From Sphingomonas sp. Leaf230 (GTDB taxonomy: Bacteria; Pseudomonadota; Alphaproteobacteria; Sphingomonadales; Sphingomonadaceae): 64,000 nucleotides of DNA. This document shows positions 35,457-45,222 of the stretch, piece by piece. The notes beneath the pieces were generated by a model, which had not been told where the DNA came from, searched no databases, and saw nothing but the letters and a program-made list of their open reading frames with translations. The stretch covers positions 588,130 to 652,129 of the forward strand of contig NZ_LMKW01000008.1 in assembly GCF_001421745.1 (NCBI RefSeq). The letters are read 5' to 3'. The translations under genes were made by a program, and so were the position numbers. Numbering within the stretch: the stretch's first letter is position 1; each line of letters begins with the position of its first letter.

Positions 35457-36587
35457 ATGACCAACCGTTCATCGCGCACACTGATGGCGCTCGCCACCGC
35501 GACCTTGATCACGACATCGGGTATCGCCCTGACGAGCGGCGCGATTGCGCAGTCCGCACGGTCGGTCGATGCGCCGCCACCGCCGCCGCCCGCACCGACT
35601 GCGACCCAGCCGGCAAAGGCAGCACCAGACATGCAGGCCGTACTCGACCAGCTCGCCGCCCTCGGTGGCAAGCCGATCGAGACGCTCACGCCTGCGGTCG
35701 CGCGGATGCAGCCGTCGGCAGCCGATGGCGCCAAGCAGGTCATGATTAAGCACGGCCTGTCGGCAACGCCTGACGCGACCGTGACGACGCACGACGTGCC
35801 CTATGGCAGCGACGCGAACCAGTTCGCCCGGATCTACAAGCCGGCATCGCTCGCCAACGCCAAGAACCTGCCGGTGGTCGTGTATTATCACGGCGGTGGC
35901 TGGGTGATCGCGACGGTCGACACTTATGACGCGGCACCACGTTTGCTCGCCAAACAGCTTGGTGCGATCGTCGTCTCCGTCGAGTATCGCCATGCACCGG
36001 AGTTCAAGTTCCCGGCACAGCATGACGACGCAGCCGCCGCATATCGCTGGACGCTGCAGAATGCGGCAAGCTGGGGTGGCGATCCGCGCAAGATCGCGGT
36101 CGCAGGCGAGAGCGCCGGCGGCAACCTGGCGGTCGCGACGGCAATCTACGCGCGCGACAATCGCCTGACCACGCCGCTGCACATCGTATCGGTCTATCCG
36201 ATCGCGAACAGCAGCATGACGCTGCCGTCGCGGATGGATTCGGCGAATGCGAAGCCGCTGAACGGCGCCATGCTCAAGTGGTTCGGCTATTATTACCAGA
36301 CCAGCCCTGCCGATGCGCAGGACCCGCGGTTGAACCTGGTAAAGGCAAACCTGCGCGGCCTGCCGCCGACGACGATCATCAACGCGCAGATCGATCCGCT
36401 GCGCTCTGATGGCGAGACGCTGGCAGCGGCTATGCGCGCGGCTGGCGACAAGGTCGAGCAGCGCACCTTTCCGGGCGTGACGCACGAATTCTTCGGAATG
36501 GGCATGGTCGTGCGCGGTGCGCAGGATGCGAACACGCTGGCAATCGCGCGGCTCAAGGCAGCATTCGCTGCGAAGCCTAAGCGTTGA
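35457..36587 (+). CDS. HSL-family alpha/beta-hydrolase (esterase/lipase)
   Basis: This is a 376-residue secreted esterase. The signal peptide ends about G-A-I-A-Q (residue 32), followed by a Pro-rich linker (P-P-P-P-P-P-A-P). The hormone-sensitive-lipase signature is Y-H-G-G-G-W, and the nucleophile Ser219 is in G-E-S-A-G-G. D-P-L-R-S-D and V-T-H-E-F carry the acid and His. ATG 35457 starts the signal peptide. It lies downstream of the amidohydrolase on the same strand (133-bp gap). Confidence 0.92.
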   Translation: MTNRSSRTLMALATATLITTSGIALTSGAIAQSARSVDAPPPPPPAPTATQPAKAAPDMQAVLDQLAALGGKPIETLTPAVARMQPSAADGAKQVMIKHGLSATPDATVTTHDVPYGSDANQFARIYKPASLANAKNLPVVVYYHGGGWVIATVDTYDAAPRLLAKQLGAIVVSVEYRHAPEFKFPAQHDDAAAAYRWTLQNAASWGGDPRKIAVAGESAGGNLAVATAIYARDNRLTTPLHIVSVYPIANSSMTLPSRMDSANAKPLNGAMLKWFGYYYQTSPADAQDPRLNLVKANLRGLPPTTIINAQIDPLRSDGETLAAAMRAAGDKVEQRTFPGVTHEFFGMGMVVRGAQDANTLAIARLKAAFAAKPKR

Positions 36588-36914
36588 TCAGGATGGGCTG
36601 GGGTGAAGCGGATCACCTCGGCCCTTTTGTTGCTGCTCCGATCAAGCCGGTTGGCCAGTTGCGAACTTCCGCAAGTTACCCCCACGACTATTGATAAGTA
36701 CCCGTTATCAACGCCTTTCGGCTCAACAAGCCCGTTGATGTAGGATAGTTTTATCTACATAACACGGTCAGTTGATATTTCTCAGCTATCGCTATTCCGC
36801 TAATATTAGGACAGCTTACTCAGAGAGTTACGTCTTAACTTGAGCATGAAGCACAATTTAATTACAAATCAGCCTGATATTTGATACTCAGTCTATTGGA
36901 AGCGGGGCCGATGG
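36588..36914. other. AT-rich intergenic region
   Basis: About 36690-36900 is clearly AT-richer than the rest of the window. It holds CGTTATCAACG (36704-36714), a GTTGAT echo, and the imperfect dyad GTAGGATAGTTTTATCTAC near 36740. No gene is visible. It could be a promoter region, an H-NS-like silenced acquired patch or a remnant of transferred DNA. Confidence 0.45.
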
Positions 36915-37148
36915 ATGAACGTTCAAGTCATGGTTGCGGGCGTTATACTCGTTGCCGCCATTGCAGGCGTGGTGCGGTGGCAACAAAAGCTTGCGCGTAC
37001 CAGACGTTACGGCGCGCGGCGCCATCGGCATCGCAAGCCGATCAAACGCGACAATTGGGCAACGAAGTTGCTGCGGGAAAATCCGGCGAGGCGCCTGATG
37101 GAGCGGCGCCATTATCGGTCGCCGGGCAAGACGGACCAGACATTGTAA
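36915..37148 (+). CDS. Small basic single-pass membrane protein (hypothetical)
   Basis: This would be a 77-residue protein. A hydrophobic helix at about 3-21 (V-M-V-A-G-V-I-L-V-A-A-I-A-G-V-V) is followed by an Arg/Lys/His-rich tail with R-R-H-R-H-R-K. The pattern resembles small inner-membrane proteins with a cytoplasmic basic tail. The ribosome site is weak, and ATG 36911 or 36915 is possible. I do not recognise a family. Confidence 0.4.
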   Translation: MNVQVMVAGVILVAAIAGVVRWQQKLARTRRYGARRHRHRKPIKRDNWATKLLRENPARRLMERRHYRSPGKTDQTL

Positions 37149-37220
37149 TATTGCAACCGCGGCCGGCAAGAATCGAAGACTTCTAGCAGTCTCTGAAGAC
37201 TTGCCGGCCGATCCGGTATC

Positions 37221-38789
37221 CTACCGCTCGCGTGTCGCGGCGAAGCGGATCTTCGCATAGCGCTCGGCGATGTAGTTCACTTCCCAGGCGCTCTTGGCGA
37301 GGAAGACGGGGTTGCCGTCGCGGTCCTTGGCCATTGCGCCGCGGTTGATCTCGGCGAAGGTTTTCAGCTCAAGCGGGTCTTCTGCCGAGATCCAGCGCGC
37401 GGTCTCGTAGGGGGCGGGTTCGAGCCCGGCTGCGACCTTGTACTCCGCATCGAGGCGCGACAGCAGCACTTCGAGCTGGAGCTGCCCGACCACGCCGATG
37501 ATCCAGTTCGAGCCGATGTCGGGATAGAACACCTGCGTGACGCCCTCCTCCGCCATGTCGTCCAAGGCTTTGCGCAACTGTTTGGTCTTGGTGAAGTCCT
37601 TCAGCACGACGCGGCGCAGGATCTCGGGCGCGAAGTTCGGCAGGCCGGTGAAGCGGATCGCGGCCTTTTCGCTAAGCGTGTCGCCGACTCGGAGCGTGCC
37701 GTGGTTGGGGATGCCGATGATGTCGCCCGGGAACGCCTCGTCCGCCAGCTCGCGGTTCTGCGCGAAGAACAGGATCGGTGAGTGGACCGCGATCGGCTTG
37801 CCGTGGCCGGTCGGGGTGAGCTTCATGCCGCGTTTGAACACGCCCGAGCAGAGCCGCATGAACGCGATCCGGTCGCGGTGGTTGGGGTCCATGTTCGCCT
37901 GCACCTTGAACACGAAGCCGGTGACTTCGGGCTCGTCGGGCGAGATCGGGGCGGGCTCGGCCGGCTGCGCGCGCGGTGGCGGGGCGTAGTCGGCGAGCGC
38001 GGCGATCAGTTCGGCGACACCGAAGTCCTTCAGCGCCGAGCCGAAATAGACCGGCGTCAAATTGCCCGCGCGATAGGCCTCGGGGTCGAAGCTCGAATAG
38101 CCGCCCTGCGCGAGTTCGGCTTCGTCGTTCAGGCGGATCATCGCTTCGGGGCTGAGGATCTTGGCGAGTTCGGGATCGTCGATGCCGGTAAAAGGAATCG
38201 CCTTGCCCATGAATTCGCGGCTGTCGCCTTCGGGACGGCTGAGCGTGTTGGCGTAGAGATCGTAGACGCCCTCGAACTCGCCGCCCATGCCGACCGGCCA
38301 GCTCATCGGGCAGACGTCGAGCTGGAGCATCTCCGCCACCTCGTCGAGCAGCGAGAACGGATCGCGGCCCTCGCGGTCGACCTTGTTGACGAAGGTGATG
38401 ATCGGCACGTTGCGCAGGCGGCAGACCTCGAACAGTTTCCGCGTCTGCGGCTCGATGCCCTTGGCGGCGTCGATCACCATGACCGCCGAGTCGACCGCGG
38501 TCAGCGTGCGATAGGTGTCCTCGGAGAAATCCTCGTGGCCCGGCGTGTCGAGCAGGTTGAAGGTGATCCCCTGCCGCTCGAACGTCATCACCGACGAGGT
38601 GACCGAAATCCCGCGCTGCTGCTCGATCTTCATCCAGTCGGAACGCGCGCGCCGGGTCTGGCCGCGCGCCTTCACTTCGCCGGCGAGATGGATCGCGCCG
38701 CCGAAATAGAGGAGCTTCTCGGTCAGCGTGGTCTTGCCGGCATCGGGATGCGAGATGATCGCGAAGGTGCGGCGGGGAAATTGGGTCAT
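37221..38789 (-). CDS. prfC: Peptide chain release factor 3
   Basis: This is a 522-residue translational GTPase that recycles RF1/RF2 from the ribosome. G1 is S-H-P-D-A-G-K-T-T, the switch region includes R-G-I-S-V-T-S-S-V, G3 is D-T-P-G-H-E and G4 is N-K-V-D. The R-A-R-S-D-W-M-K-I-E-Q-Q-R-G stretch is RF3-specific and separates it from EF-G. ATG 38789 gives the usual length; longer in-frame readings upstream are low-complexity repeat DNA. Confidence 0.97.
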   Translation of the reverse strand: MTQFPRRTFAIISHPDAGKTTLTEKLLYFGGAIHLAGEVKARGQTRRARSDWMKIEQQRGISVTSSVMTFERQGITFNLLDTPGHEDFSEDTYRTLTAVDSAVMVIDAAKGIEPQTRKLFEVCRLRNVPIITFVNKVDREGRDPFSLLDEVAEMLQLDVCPMSWPVGMGGEFEGVYDLYANTLSRPEGDSREFMGKAIPFTGIDDPELAKILSPEAMIRLNDEAELAQGGYSSFDPEAYRAGNLTPVYFGSALKDFGVAELIAALADYAPPPRAQPAEPAPISPDEPEVTGFVFKVQANMDPNHRDRIAFMRLCSGVFKRGMKLTPTGHGKPIAVHSPILFFAQNRELADEAFPGDIIGIPNHGTLRVGDTLSEKAAIRFTGLPNFAPEILRRVVLKDFTKTKQLRKALDDMAEEGVTQVFYPDIGSNWIIGVVGQLQLEVLLSRLDAEYKVAAGLEPAPYETARWISAEDPLELKTFAEINRGAMAKDRDGNPVFLAKSAWEVNYIAERYAKIRFAATRER

Positions 38790-39016
38790 GGCGTGGGTCC
38801 GGTGAGCCGAGTCGTCGGACTTGGCTGGGAAAAGAAGGTTAGGCCGGGTTAGGCCAAGCTGCAGTCCGCGCGCGGTGCGGCGGGATGCAGTGGGAAAACG
38901 CGGCGGGCTTGATGCCGCTCTTGGCAGATGTGGGGCGTGGAGGACAGAGGGGCATGCGCGCGAGGCGCTGTTGCTGTATAGTGGGAGTGCCTCTAGGCCT
39001 TGGAGATGAACGCTCT

Positions 39017-39125
39017 CCCCTCCCTGGAAGGGCGGGGTTGGGGGTGGGTCGGTCAGCTTTGGCCGCAACCGTGCCGTGATACGGAAACCGACCCACCCCC
39101 TGCCCCTCCCTTTCAGGGAGGGGGG
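39017..39125. repeat. Inverted repeat, family G (cccctccctggaaggg...gtgggtcgg)
   Basis: CCCCTCCCTGGAAGGG and GGGTGGGTCGGT are mirrored by ACCGACCCACCCCC and CCTTTCAGGGAGGGG about 45 bp later. A half copy starts at 63985. With 38790-39016, in which I see no gene, it fills the gap upstream of prfC. Confidence 0.85.
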
Positions 39126-39128
39126 TCG

Positions 39129-40010
39129 TCAGTGCTCCTGGACCAGCGTCACGCTCATTTCGATCCGCTTCGTACCGCCGGCGGGGATCTCGAACACACC
39201 GGGTTTGTCACGATAATCGCCGGTATAGCCTTCGGGGTCGGCGATCCCGTGCCAGGGTTCGACGCAGACATAGGCCGCGCCGGGCTTCGTCCAGATGCCG
39301 AGCTTGGGCGTATCCGGGAAAGCGACCCGCAACTGCGGCCCGGTCTCGCCGCCATAGGTCACCGAATCCGAATGGATCGGGTCCCAGACGAGCGCATCCT
39401 TGGCGAACAGCTCGTCGCGCAGGGCGATGACGCAGTCCTCGATCGGCGAGGGGCGCTCGTCGACAGCGATCTGGCCGTCGGGGCTGATCGCCTTCAGCTT
39501 GCCGGGTTCGTCGGCGTCGAACGTGATGCGGTGGTCTGCGCGGGGCTCGCCGTACGGCAGCGGCCAGGCGAAGGCGGGGTGGAAGCCGAAGCTTGCCGGC
39601 ATTGCGGCGTCGGTGGGGTTGTGGATGTGCGCCTCGAGCGTCAGCATCGCGCCGTCCAACGTGAAGACGAGGTCCAGGGCGAACGCGAAGGGGTAGGCCT
39701 TCCGGGTTTCGTCGCTGTCGGTAAGGCGGAAGGTGGCGGAGGTTTCCGACTGCGCGACGACGTCGAACGTCGAATGGCGGGCGAAACCGTGCTTCTGCAT
39801 CGGGTAGGCCTGGCCGTCGAGGCGGATGACGCCTTCGTTGACGACGCCGACGACGGGGAAGAGGATTGGCGCGTGCCCGGTCCAGAAGGCCGGGTCGGCG
39901 TTGGTCATCAGCTCGCGGCCATCGGCGTCGTGGAGATGGGTGAGCTCGGCACCGTGCGGGTTAATCTGCGCGGTGAGCTGGTCGTTGGCGATCGTGATCA
40001 GGTCGGTCAT
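39129..40010 (-). CDS. Aldose-1-epimerase-like protein
   Basis: This is a 293-residue beta-sandwich protein of the galactose-mutarotase/YeaD superfamily. The I-N-P-H-G-A-E-L-T-H-L start, A-P-I-L-F-P-V-V-G and H-G-F-A-R segments and the catalytic-type E in C-V-E-P-W-H-G are typical. It probably interconverts sugar or sugar-phosphate anomers. ATG 40010 follows GGAATCC. Confidence 0.88.
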   Translation of the reverse strand: MTDLITIANDQLTAQINPHGAELTHLHDADGRELMTNADPAFWTGHAPILFPVVGVVNEGVIRLDGQAYPMQKHGFARHSTFDVVAQSETSATFRLTDSDETRKAYPFAFALDLVFTLDGAMLTLEAHIHNPTDAAMPASFGFHPAFAWPLPYGEPRADHRITFDADEPGKLKAISPDGQIAVDERPSPIEDCVIALRDELFAKDALVWDPIHSDSVTYGGETGPQLRVAFPDTPKLGIWTKPGAAYVCVEPWHGIADPEGYTGDYRDKPGVFEIPAGGTKRIEMSVTLVQEH

Positions 40011-40077
40011 GGGATTCCTTCCGTCATTCTTAACGCGCGAGGCCGCGTAACGCTCACAAAACAACCCGCGACATCAG

Positions 40078-40184
40078 CACCACCCCGGCGGAGGCCGGGG
40101 CCCAATTGGGGGACGTTGTTAACGAAGGCATCGCGTCATTACGATGGCCTTCCCAATTGGGCCCCGGCCTCCGCCGGGGTGGTA
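40078..40184. repeat. Dispersed inverted repeat, family B
   Basis: This is a copy of the CACCACCCCGGC/CCAATTGG paired hairpin, between the epimerase and pheT. See 28175-28282. Confidence 0.88.
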
Positions 40185-40200
40185 TTAGGACGCCAGCGCG

Positions 40201-40295
40201 TGCCCTCACCCTCGCCGCCTTCGGCGTCTCTCCCTCTCCCCTGCGGGGAGAGGGAAGGGGCCCGCGGCCGCTTGGTCGTGGGAAGGGTGAGGGCA
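40201..40295. repeat. Inverted repeat, family E (tgccctcaccct...agggtgagggca)
   Basis: Outer arms TGCCCTCACCCT and AGGGTGAGGGCA enclose CTCTCCC/GGGAGAG inner arms. It lies directly behind the pheT stop and could be its terminator. A relative is at 57190-57334. Confidence 0.85.
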
Positions 40296-40298
40296 CGC

Positions 40299-42713
40299 TT
40301 ATGCGCGCAGGCTCGCGCCTTGTTTTGCCGCCGCGGCGACGACCTTGTCGGCGATCGCCTTGATTTCTTCGTCGGTGAAGCTCTTGGCGGTCGGTTGCAG
40401 GACGATCTCGACCGCGACCGACTTATGGCCCTCTTCGACGCCCTGCCCGGTGAACACGTCGAACACGCGCGCCGAGACGATCGCGACCTTGTCGGCGCCC
40501 TTGACCGCGCGGACCAGCGTGTCGGTGGCGAGCGCCGCCGGCACGAGGAAGGCGAAGTCGCGGCGGACTGCTTGGAGTGCTGGCGGGGTATAGGCCGGAC
40601 GCGCGAAGCCAGTGGCGCGCTTTGGCGGGATCGCGTCGAGGTAAACTTCTACCGCGGCGACCGCGCCGTCGAGGTCAAATGCCTTCAGCACCGACGGGTG
40701 GAGCATGCCGAAGCTGGCCAGCACCGTCTTCGGCCCGAGGCGGAGCGTGCCGGACTGGCCGGGGTGCCATGCGTCGCCGGCCTCCCCCATCACTTGCAGG
40801 TTATCGACCGGCGTGCCTGAGGCGGCGAGAAGCGCCAGCGCTTCGGCCTTCGCGTCATACGCGTCGAAGGTCGCCGCTTTCCCATCGCGCCAGCCGCGGG
40901 GGCGGCGGTCGCCTGCTAGGACTACGCCCAAGGTCGCGCGTTCGGCATCCGCGAGGTAGCGGCGGCCGATCTCGAACAGGCGGACGCTCTGCTGACCACG
41001 CTTGAGGTTGCGCCCCGTCGCTGCGAGCAGACCGGGGAGCAGCGAGGGGCGCATGACCTTCAGGTCTTCGCTGATCGGGTTGGCGAGCGTCCAGGCACCG
41101 CCGCCGAAAGGCGCGGCTTCGGCATCGGAGAGGAAGCTCCAGGTTATCGCTTCGTCGAGCCCCCGGGCGGCGGCAGCCCTGCGCGCGCGGCGTTCTAGCT
41201 TCTGCTCAGGCGTGGCGGTCGGCTTGGCGACACCGGGCATGCGGGGGAGCGGCGTCGAGGGGATGTTGTCGATGCCCTCAATCCGGACGACTTCCTCGAC
41301 GAGATCGGCGGGGCCGTCGACATCGCGGCGCCAGGTCGGGATCGTGACCGGCCATTTGCCCTCAATCGTCGAGAACAGCGCATCGCTGAACGCGTCGGCG
41401 GACGTGATCGCGCCGATCGTGAAGCCGAGCGACAACAGCGTCCGCGCCTGGCGTTCGGGGGCCACATGCAGCCCACCAAGGTCTGCACTCAAGCGCGGAT
41501 CATAGTGGATTACGCGCGGTTCGAGTGGGGGTTCGCCCGAGCGGGTGACGTCGCTGGCGGTACCGCCGCAGATGTGGAGGACCAGCGCTGTGGCGATCGC
41601 GAGGCCGTCTTCGAGGAAAGCCGGATCGACGCCGCGTTCGAAGCGGCTGCGCGCGTCGGAGGTGAGCGTCAGCTTCTGGCCGGTGCGGGCGATGTGGTCG
41701 GGATCGAAATACGCGCATTCGATCAGGACGTCGGTGGTGTCCGCCGAGACGCCAGAATGCTCGCCGCCCATGATGCCGCCGATGTCATGCACGGCCGCGG
41801 CGTCGGCGATGACGGTCATGGTCGCGTCGAGCGTGTAGGTCTTGCCGTTGAGCGCGACGACCTGCTCGCCGTCCTTTGCCTTGCGCGCGACAAGGCCGCC
41901 GGAGAGCTTTGCGCGGTCGTAGACGTGCAGCGGGCGGCCGAGGTCGATCATCAGATAGTTGGTGATGTCGACGAGCGCGGAGATCGGCTTCTGGCCGATC
42001 GCGAGCAGGCTGCGGCGCATCCACTCGGGGGACTCGCCGTTAGTCACGCCGGTGACGGTCTGGGCGAAGAAGGCGGGGCAGCCGGCGGTGTCGTCGGTGC
42101 GGACGTCGGGACCTGCGCCCTCGCTCGCGAATGTGTCGAACGTCAGTGGCGTGAGCGTGCCGAGGCCGGCGGCGGCGAGGTCTCGGGCGATGCCGCGGAC
42201 GCCCATGCAGTCCTGGCGGTTGGGGGTGATTGCGACGTCGATGACCGGGTCGGTGAGGCCCGCATAGTCCGGGTACGGCGTGCCGATCGGGGCGTCGGCG
42301 GGCAGTTCGATGATGCCGTCGTGGTCCTCGCCGAGTTCGAGCTCGCGCGTCGAGCACATCATGCCGTTGGACTCGACGCCGCGGATGCTGGCGAGCTTGA
42401 GCGTAACGTCGAGACCGGGGACGTACGCGCCGGGTGCGCCGAACACGCCGACCAGGCCGGCGCGGGCGTTGGGCGCGCCGCAGACGACTTGCAGCGGGCC
42501 GTTACCGGCGTCGACCGACAGGATCTGGAGCTTGTCGGCTTGCGGGTGGCGTTCGGCGCTGAGAATCTTGGCGATCTTGAACGCGGCGAGCTTCTCGCCG
42601 GGGTTCTCGACGCCTTCGACCTCAAGACCGATGCGGGTCAGCGCTTCGACGATCTGGTCGAGCGTGGCGGTGGTTTCGAGGTGCTGCTTGAGCCAGCTGA
42701 GGGTGAACTTCAT
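40299..42713 (-). CDS. pheT: Phenylalanine-tRNA ligase beta subunit
   Basis: This is an 804-residue subunit of the (alpha-beta)2 PheRS. Domain order is an N-terminal K-F-T-L-S-W-L, a tRNA-binding EMAP-like fold (about 40-150), B3/B4 editing domain, B5 and C-terminal FDX-ACB (F-A-F-L-V-P and F-D-V-F-T-G-Q-G). ATG 42713 overlaps the pheS stop by four bases (ATGA). Confidence 0.97.
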   Translation of the reverse strand: MKFTLSWLKQHLETTATLDQIVEALTRIGLEVEGVENPGEKLAAFKIAKILSAERHPQADKLQILSVDAGNGPLQVVCGAPNARAGLVGVFGAPGAYVPGLDVTLKLASIRGVESNGMMCSTRELELGEDHDGIIELPADAPIGTPYPDYAGLTDPVIDVAITPNRQDCMGVRGIARDLAAAGLGTLTPLTFDTFASEGAGPDVRTDDTAGCPAFFAQTVTGVTNGESPEWMRRSLLAIGQKPISALVDITNYLMIDLGRPLHVYDRAKLSGGLVARKAKDGEQVVALNGKTYTLDATMTVIADAAAVHDIGGIMGGEHSGVSADTTDVLIECAYFDPDHIARTGQKLTLTSDARSRFERGVDPAFLEDGLAIATALVLHICGGTASDVTRSGEPPLEPRVIHYDPRLSADLGGLHVAPERQARTLLSLGFTIGAITSADAFSDALFSTIEGKWPVTIPTWRRDVDGPADLVEEVVRIEGIDNIPSTPLPRMPGVAKPTATPEQKLERRARRAAAARGLDEAITWSFLSDAEAAPFGGGAWTLANPISEDLKVMRPSLLPGLLAATGRNLKRGQQSVRLFEIGRRYLADAERATLGVVLAGDRRPRGWRDGKAATFDAYDAKAEALALLAASGTPVDNLQVMGEAGDAWHPGQSGTLRLGPKTVLASFGMLHPSVLKAFDLDGAVAAVEVYLDAIPPKRATGFARPAYTPPALQAVRRDFAFLVPAALATDTLVRAVKGADKVAIVSARVFDVFTGQGVEEGHKSVAVEIVLQPTAKSFTDEEIKAIADKVVAAAAKQGASLRA

Positions 42714-43825
42714 GCGCCGACTCCGCCGGACAAGGTGGGGACGTCGAGGCTCGAAAAGCCGTAATGCTTGAGCCAGCGGATATCGCCGTCGAAGAACGGG
42801 CGGAGGTCGTCCATGCCGTATTTGAGCATCGCGAGGCGGTCGATGCCGCAGCCGAACGCGAACCCCTGCCATTCGTCGGGGTAGAGCCCGCACGCTTCGA
42901 TGACTTTGCGGTGGACCATGCCCGAGCCGAGGATCTCGAGCCAGCCATCGGGCTCGGCGCCGCCGACGACGCGCTTGCCCTTGACCAGCGTGTAGCCGAC
43001 GTCGATCTCGACCGAGGGTTCGGTGAACGGGAAGTAGCTGGGGCGCAGGCGGAGCACGATGTCGTCGCGCTCGAAGAACGCCTTCACGAACGTCTCCAGC
43101 GTCCACTTCAGGTGGCCGAGCGTGATGCCCTTGTCGATCACGAGGCCCTCGACCTGGTGGAACATCGGCGTGTGCGTCGCGTCGGAATCCGAGCGATAGG
43201 TGCGGCCGGGGGCAATGATGCGGATCGGGGGCTTCTGGTTCAGCATCGTGCGGATCTGGACCGGCGAGGTGTGCGTGCGGAGCAGCGAGAAGGTCGTCTT
43301 CTCGTCGGCGGCGCCGGCGGCCTTCGCGTCGATCCCCTGCTGGAGATAAAAGGTGTCGTGCATCGCGCGCGCGGGGTGCGTTTCGGGGATGTTGAGCGCG
43401 GTGAAATTGTGCCAGTCGGTCTCGATCTCGGGACCGGTCGCCACCGCGAAGCCGAGGTCGGCGAAGATCTCGGCGAGTTCGTCCATGACCTGCGACACGG
43501 GGTGGATCGTGCCGGCGGGCGTGGCGTCCGCGGGGAGCGTCATGTCGAGCGTTTCGCTGGCGAGACGCGCGTCGAGCGCGGCGCGTTCGAGCGTGGCCTT
43601 GCGCTCGGCGATGCCGTTGGCGACGGCTTCGCGGAGGCCTTGGATGATCGGACCTTGGACGAGGCGCTCGTCGGGCGTCATCTTGCCGAGCGTCTTCAGC
43701 AGCGCGGTGATCGTGCCTTGCTTGCCGAGCGCCTCGACCCGGCACGCGTCGAGCGCGTCGAGGCCGGATGCGGCGGCGATCGCCGTCAGCATATGGTCGC
43801 GCATCTGGTTCAGGTCTTGCGTCAC
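42710..43825 (-). CDS. pheS: Phenylalanine-tRNA ligase alpha subunit
   Basis: This is a 371-residue catalytic subunit. A coiled-coil N-terminus is followed by class II motifs: [21 protein letters not shown] (motif 2) and [13 protein letters not shown] (motif 3). The start is GTG 43825, with GGGAG six bases upstream and one base after the GIY-YIG stop. Confidence 0.97.
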   Translation of the reverse strand: MTQDLNQMRDHMLTAIAAASGLDALDACRVEALGKQGTITALLKTLGKMTPDERLVQGPIIQGLREAVANGIAERKATLERAALDARLASETLDMTLPADATPAGTIHPVSQVMDELAEIFADLGFAVATGPEIETDWHNFTALNIPETHPARAMHDTFYLQQGIDAKAAGAADEKTTFSLLRTHTSPVQIRTMLNQKPPIRIIAPGRTYRSDSDATHTPMFHQVEGLVIDKGITLGHLKWTLETFVKAFFERDDIVLRLRPSYFPFTEPSVEIDVGYTLVKGKRVVGGAEPDGWLEILGSGMVHRKVIEACGLYPDEWQGFAFGCGIDRLAMLKYGMDDLRPFFDGDIRWLKHYGFSSLDVPTLSGGVGA

Positions 43826-43826
43826 G

Positions 43827-44156
43827 TCATACTCCCAGGGCGGGTTCGGTTAGGCGGGGCAGCCCGAGGCCGATACCCAGATCGTCCCAATTTTCGTTGC
43901 GCGCTTCGATCAGTTCGATCTTCCACGCTCTTCGCCATTCCTTCAGCCGCTTCTCGCGAACGATCGCGGCCTCCATCGTGTCGAACATCTCGTAATAGGC
44001 GAGACGCTTGATGCCGTACCGGCGAGTGAAGCCGGGGATCAACCCCTCTCGGTGCTGAACCAGCCTTGCGAGCAAGTTTGAGGTGACGCCGATGTAGAGC
44101 GTGCCGTGGCGGCGGGAGTGGAGGATGTAGACACACGGCTGAAAGGTTTCGCGCAT
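43827..44156 (-). CDS. GIY-YIG nuclease-domain protein
   Basis: This is a 109-residue single-domain protein of the UPF0213-like group. V-Y-I and Y-I-G-V-T-S-N are the GIY and YIG elements. The Arg in N-L-L-A-R and the Glu in K-R-L-K-E-W fill catalytic positions. It lies one base upstream of pheS and downstream of the rpmI-rplT genes, so it sits inside the usual rplT-pheST neighbourhood. Cellular role unknown. Confidence 0.9.
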   Translation of the reverse strand: MRETFQPCVYILHSRRHGTLYIGVTSNLLARLVQHREGLIPGFTRRYGIKRLAYYEMFDTMEAAIVREKRLKEWRRAWKIELIEARNENWDDLGIGLGLPRLTEPALGV

Positions 44157-44198
44157 TTCGTGCTCCCCTTGATCGCCCTAACCCCGGATCTTGAACAT

Positions 44199-44306
44199 CC
44201 GTCATCCCGGCGGAAGCCGGGACCCACGGTAGCGGGCCGGGTGGTGGTAGCACGTTATCGCCGGGTCCACCGTAACCATGGGTCCCGGCGTTCGCCGGGA
44301 TGACGG
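44199..44306. repeat. Dispersed inverted repeat, family C (ccgtcatcccggc...gccgggatgacgg)
   Basis: CCGTCATCCCGGCGGAAGCC and its near-complement flank a shorter GGGACCCA/TGGGTCCC pair. A related copy is at 47669-47762 and a half copy at 47463-47491. Confidence 0.88.
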
Positions 44307-44351
44307 AGAGGGGGGTGGGGACCACGGAAGTTGGAGTGCTTGGTAGTTCGG

Positions 44352-44401
44352 GAAGCTTCTGAAGCTTCTGAAGCTTGCGACGTTGGGCATTACCCCCCCC
44401 C
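44352..44401. repeat. 9-bp tandem repeat and C9 tract
   Basis: GAAGCTTCT occurs nearly three times in tandem (44352-44376), and a run of nine C follows at 44393-44401. Both are slippage-prone sequences in the gap between the GIY-YIG gene and the rplT terminator. Confidence 0.8.
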
Positions 44402-44411
44402 AAACGCAGAA

Positions 44412-44441
44412 AGGGCGCCGGTGGTCTCCCACCGACGCCCT
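44412..44441 (-). terminator. rplT terminator hairpin
   Basis: On the minus strand AGGGCGTCGGTGGG pairs with CCACCGGCGCCCT and is followed by TTCTGCGTTTG. It lies just after the rplT stop. Confidence 0.8.
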
Positions 44442-44465
44442 CCCGAAACTCACCTCAGTCGCGGA

Positions 44466-44831
44466 TTACGCGGCCTGGGGGAGAGCCGCCTTCACCTGGG
44501 CGACGATCGCGCTGAATGCAGCGCCCTCGTGCATGGCGATGTCGGCCAGGACCTTGCGGTCGAGTTCGATCCCTGCAAGCTTCACGCCGTGCATGAACTG
44601 CGAATACGTCAGGCCCTCGGCGCGGACGCCGGCGTTGATGCGCTGGATCCAGAGGCCACGGAACGTGCGCTTCTTAACCTTGCGGTCGCGATAAGCGTAC
44701 TGTCCGGCCTTTTCGACGGCCTGACGGGCGATGCGGATGGTGTTCTTGCGACGGCCATAATAGCCCTTCGCCTGAACCAAAATACGCTTGTGCTTGGCGC
44801 GGGTGGTAACACCCCGTTTTACGCGTGCCAT
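44466..44831 (-). CDS. rplT: 50S ribosomal protein L20
   Basis: This is a 121-residue basic large-subunit assembly protein. [15 protein letters not shown] is the family N-terminus, and K-G-Y-Y-G-R-R-K-N and A-G-L-T-Y-S-Q-F-M follow. The start 44831 is 19 bp after the rpmI stop, so the two form one unit. Confidence 0.98.
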   Translation of the reverse strand: MARVKRGVTTRAKHKRILVQAKGYYGRRKNTIRIARQAVEKAGQYAYRDRKVKKRTFRGLWIQRINAGVRAEGLTYSQFMHGVKLAGIELDRKVLADIAMHEGAAFSAIVAQVKAALPQAA

Positions 44832-44850
44832 TGTCTAATTCCTTCTCAGC

Positions 44851-45054
44851 TCAACGCAGGCCGTAAGGCGCCCAGGCCTTCACTGCTGCGGTATCGGCCT
44901 TCGACAGCAGCTTGGTGCCGCGGTTCTGACGGATGTACTTGCCGTTGTGATGCGCCAGACGGTGACGCTTGCCGGCGACGCCGTGCTTGAGCAGGCCGGT
45001 GGCGGTGAGCTTGAAGCGTTTCTTGACGCCGCTCTTGGTCTTCAGCTTGGGCAT
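44851..45054 (-). CDS. rpmI: 50S ribosomal protein L35
   Basis: This is a 67-residue protein. M-P-K-L-K-T-K-S-G-V-K-K-R-F is the conserved L35 start. ATG 45054 follows GAAAGG. infC is not directly upstream here; a plus-strand AsmA-like gene occupies that side. Confidence 0.98.
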   Translation of the reverse strand: MPKLKTKSGVKKRFKLTATGLLKHGVAGKRHRLAHHNGKYIRQNRGTKLLSKADTAAVKAWAPYGLR

Positions 45055-45222
45055 TTTTATCCTTTCGGTTACGAAGGAGGACGCTGAAATCGCCGCGGCA
45101 GCCCACACTGGCCGGGCGATTCGTAGAACGCGTTCCCTTCGAGGAAGCGGGCCGCATAGACGCAATGATCCGCCATATCAACCGTTGTGGAACTGACGCG
45201 GCTGTCGTGCGATAGGCCAAGC

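Noticed and set aside
36690..36900. AT-rich gap as a replication origin
   Set aside because: CGTTATCAACG is only loosely like a DnaA box, no cluster of boxes is seen, and neither dnaA nor hemE/parAB lies here.
37221..38789. EF-G or LepA instead of RF3
   Set aside because: RF3-specific residues after the P-loop, and length of 522, fit prfC.
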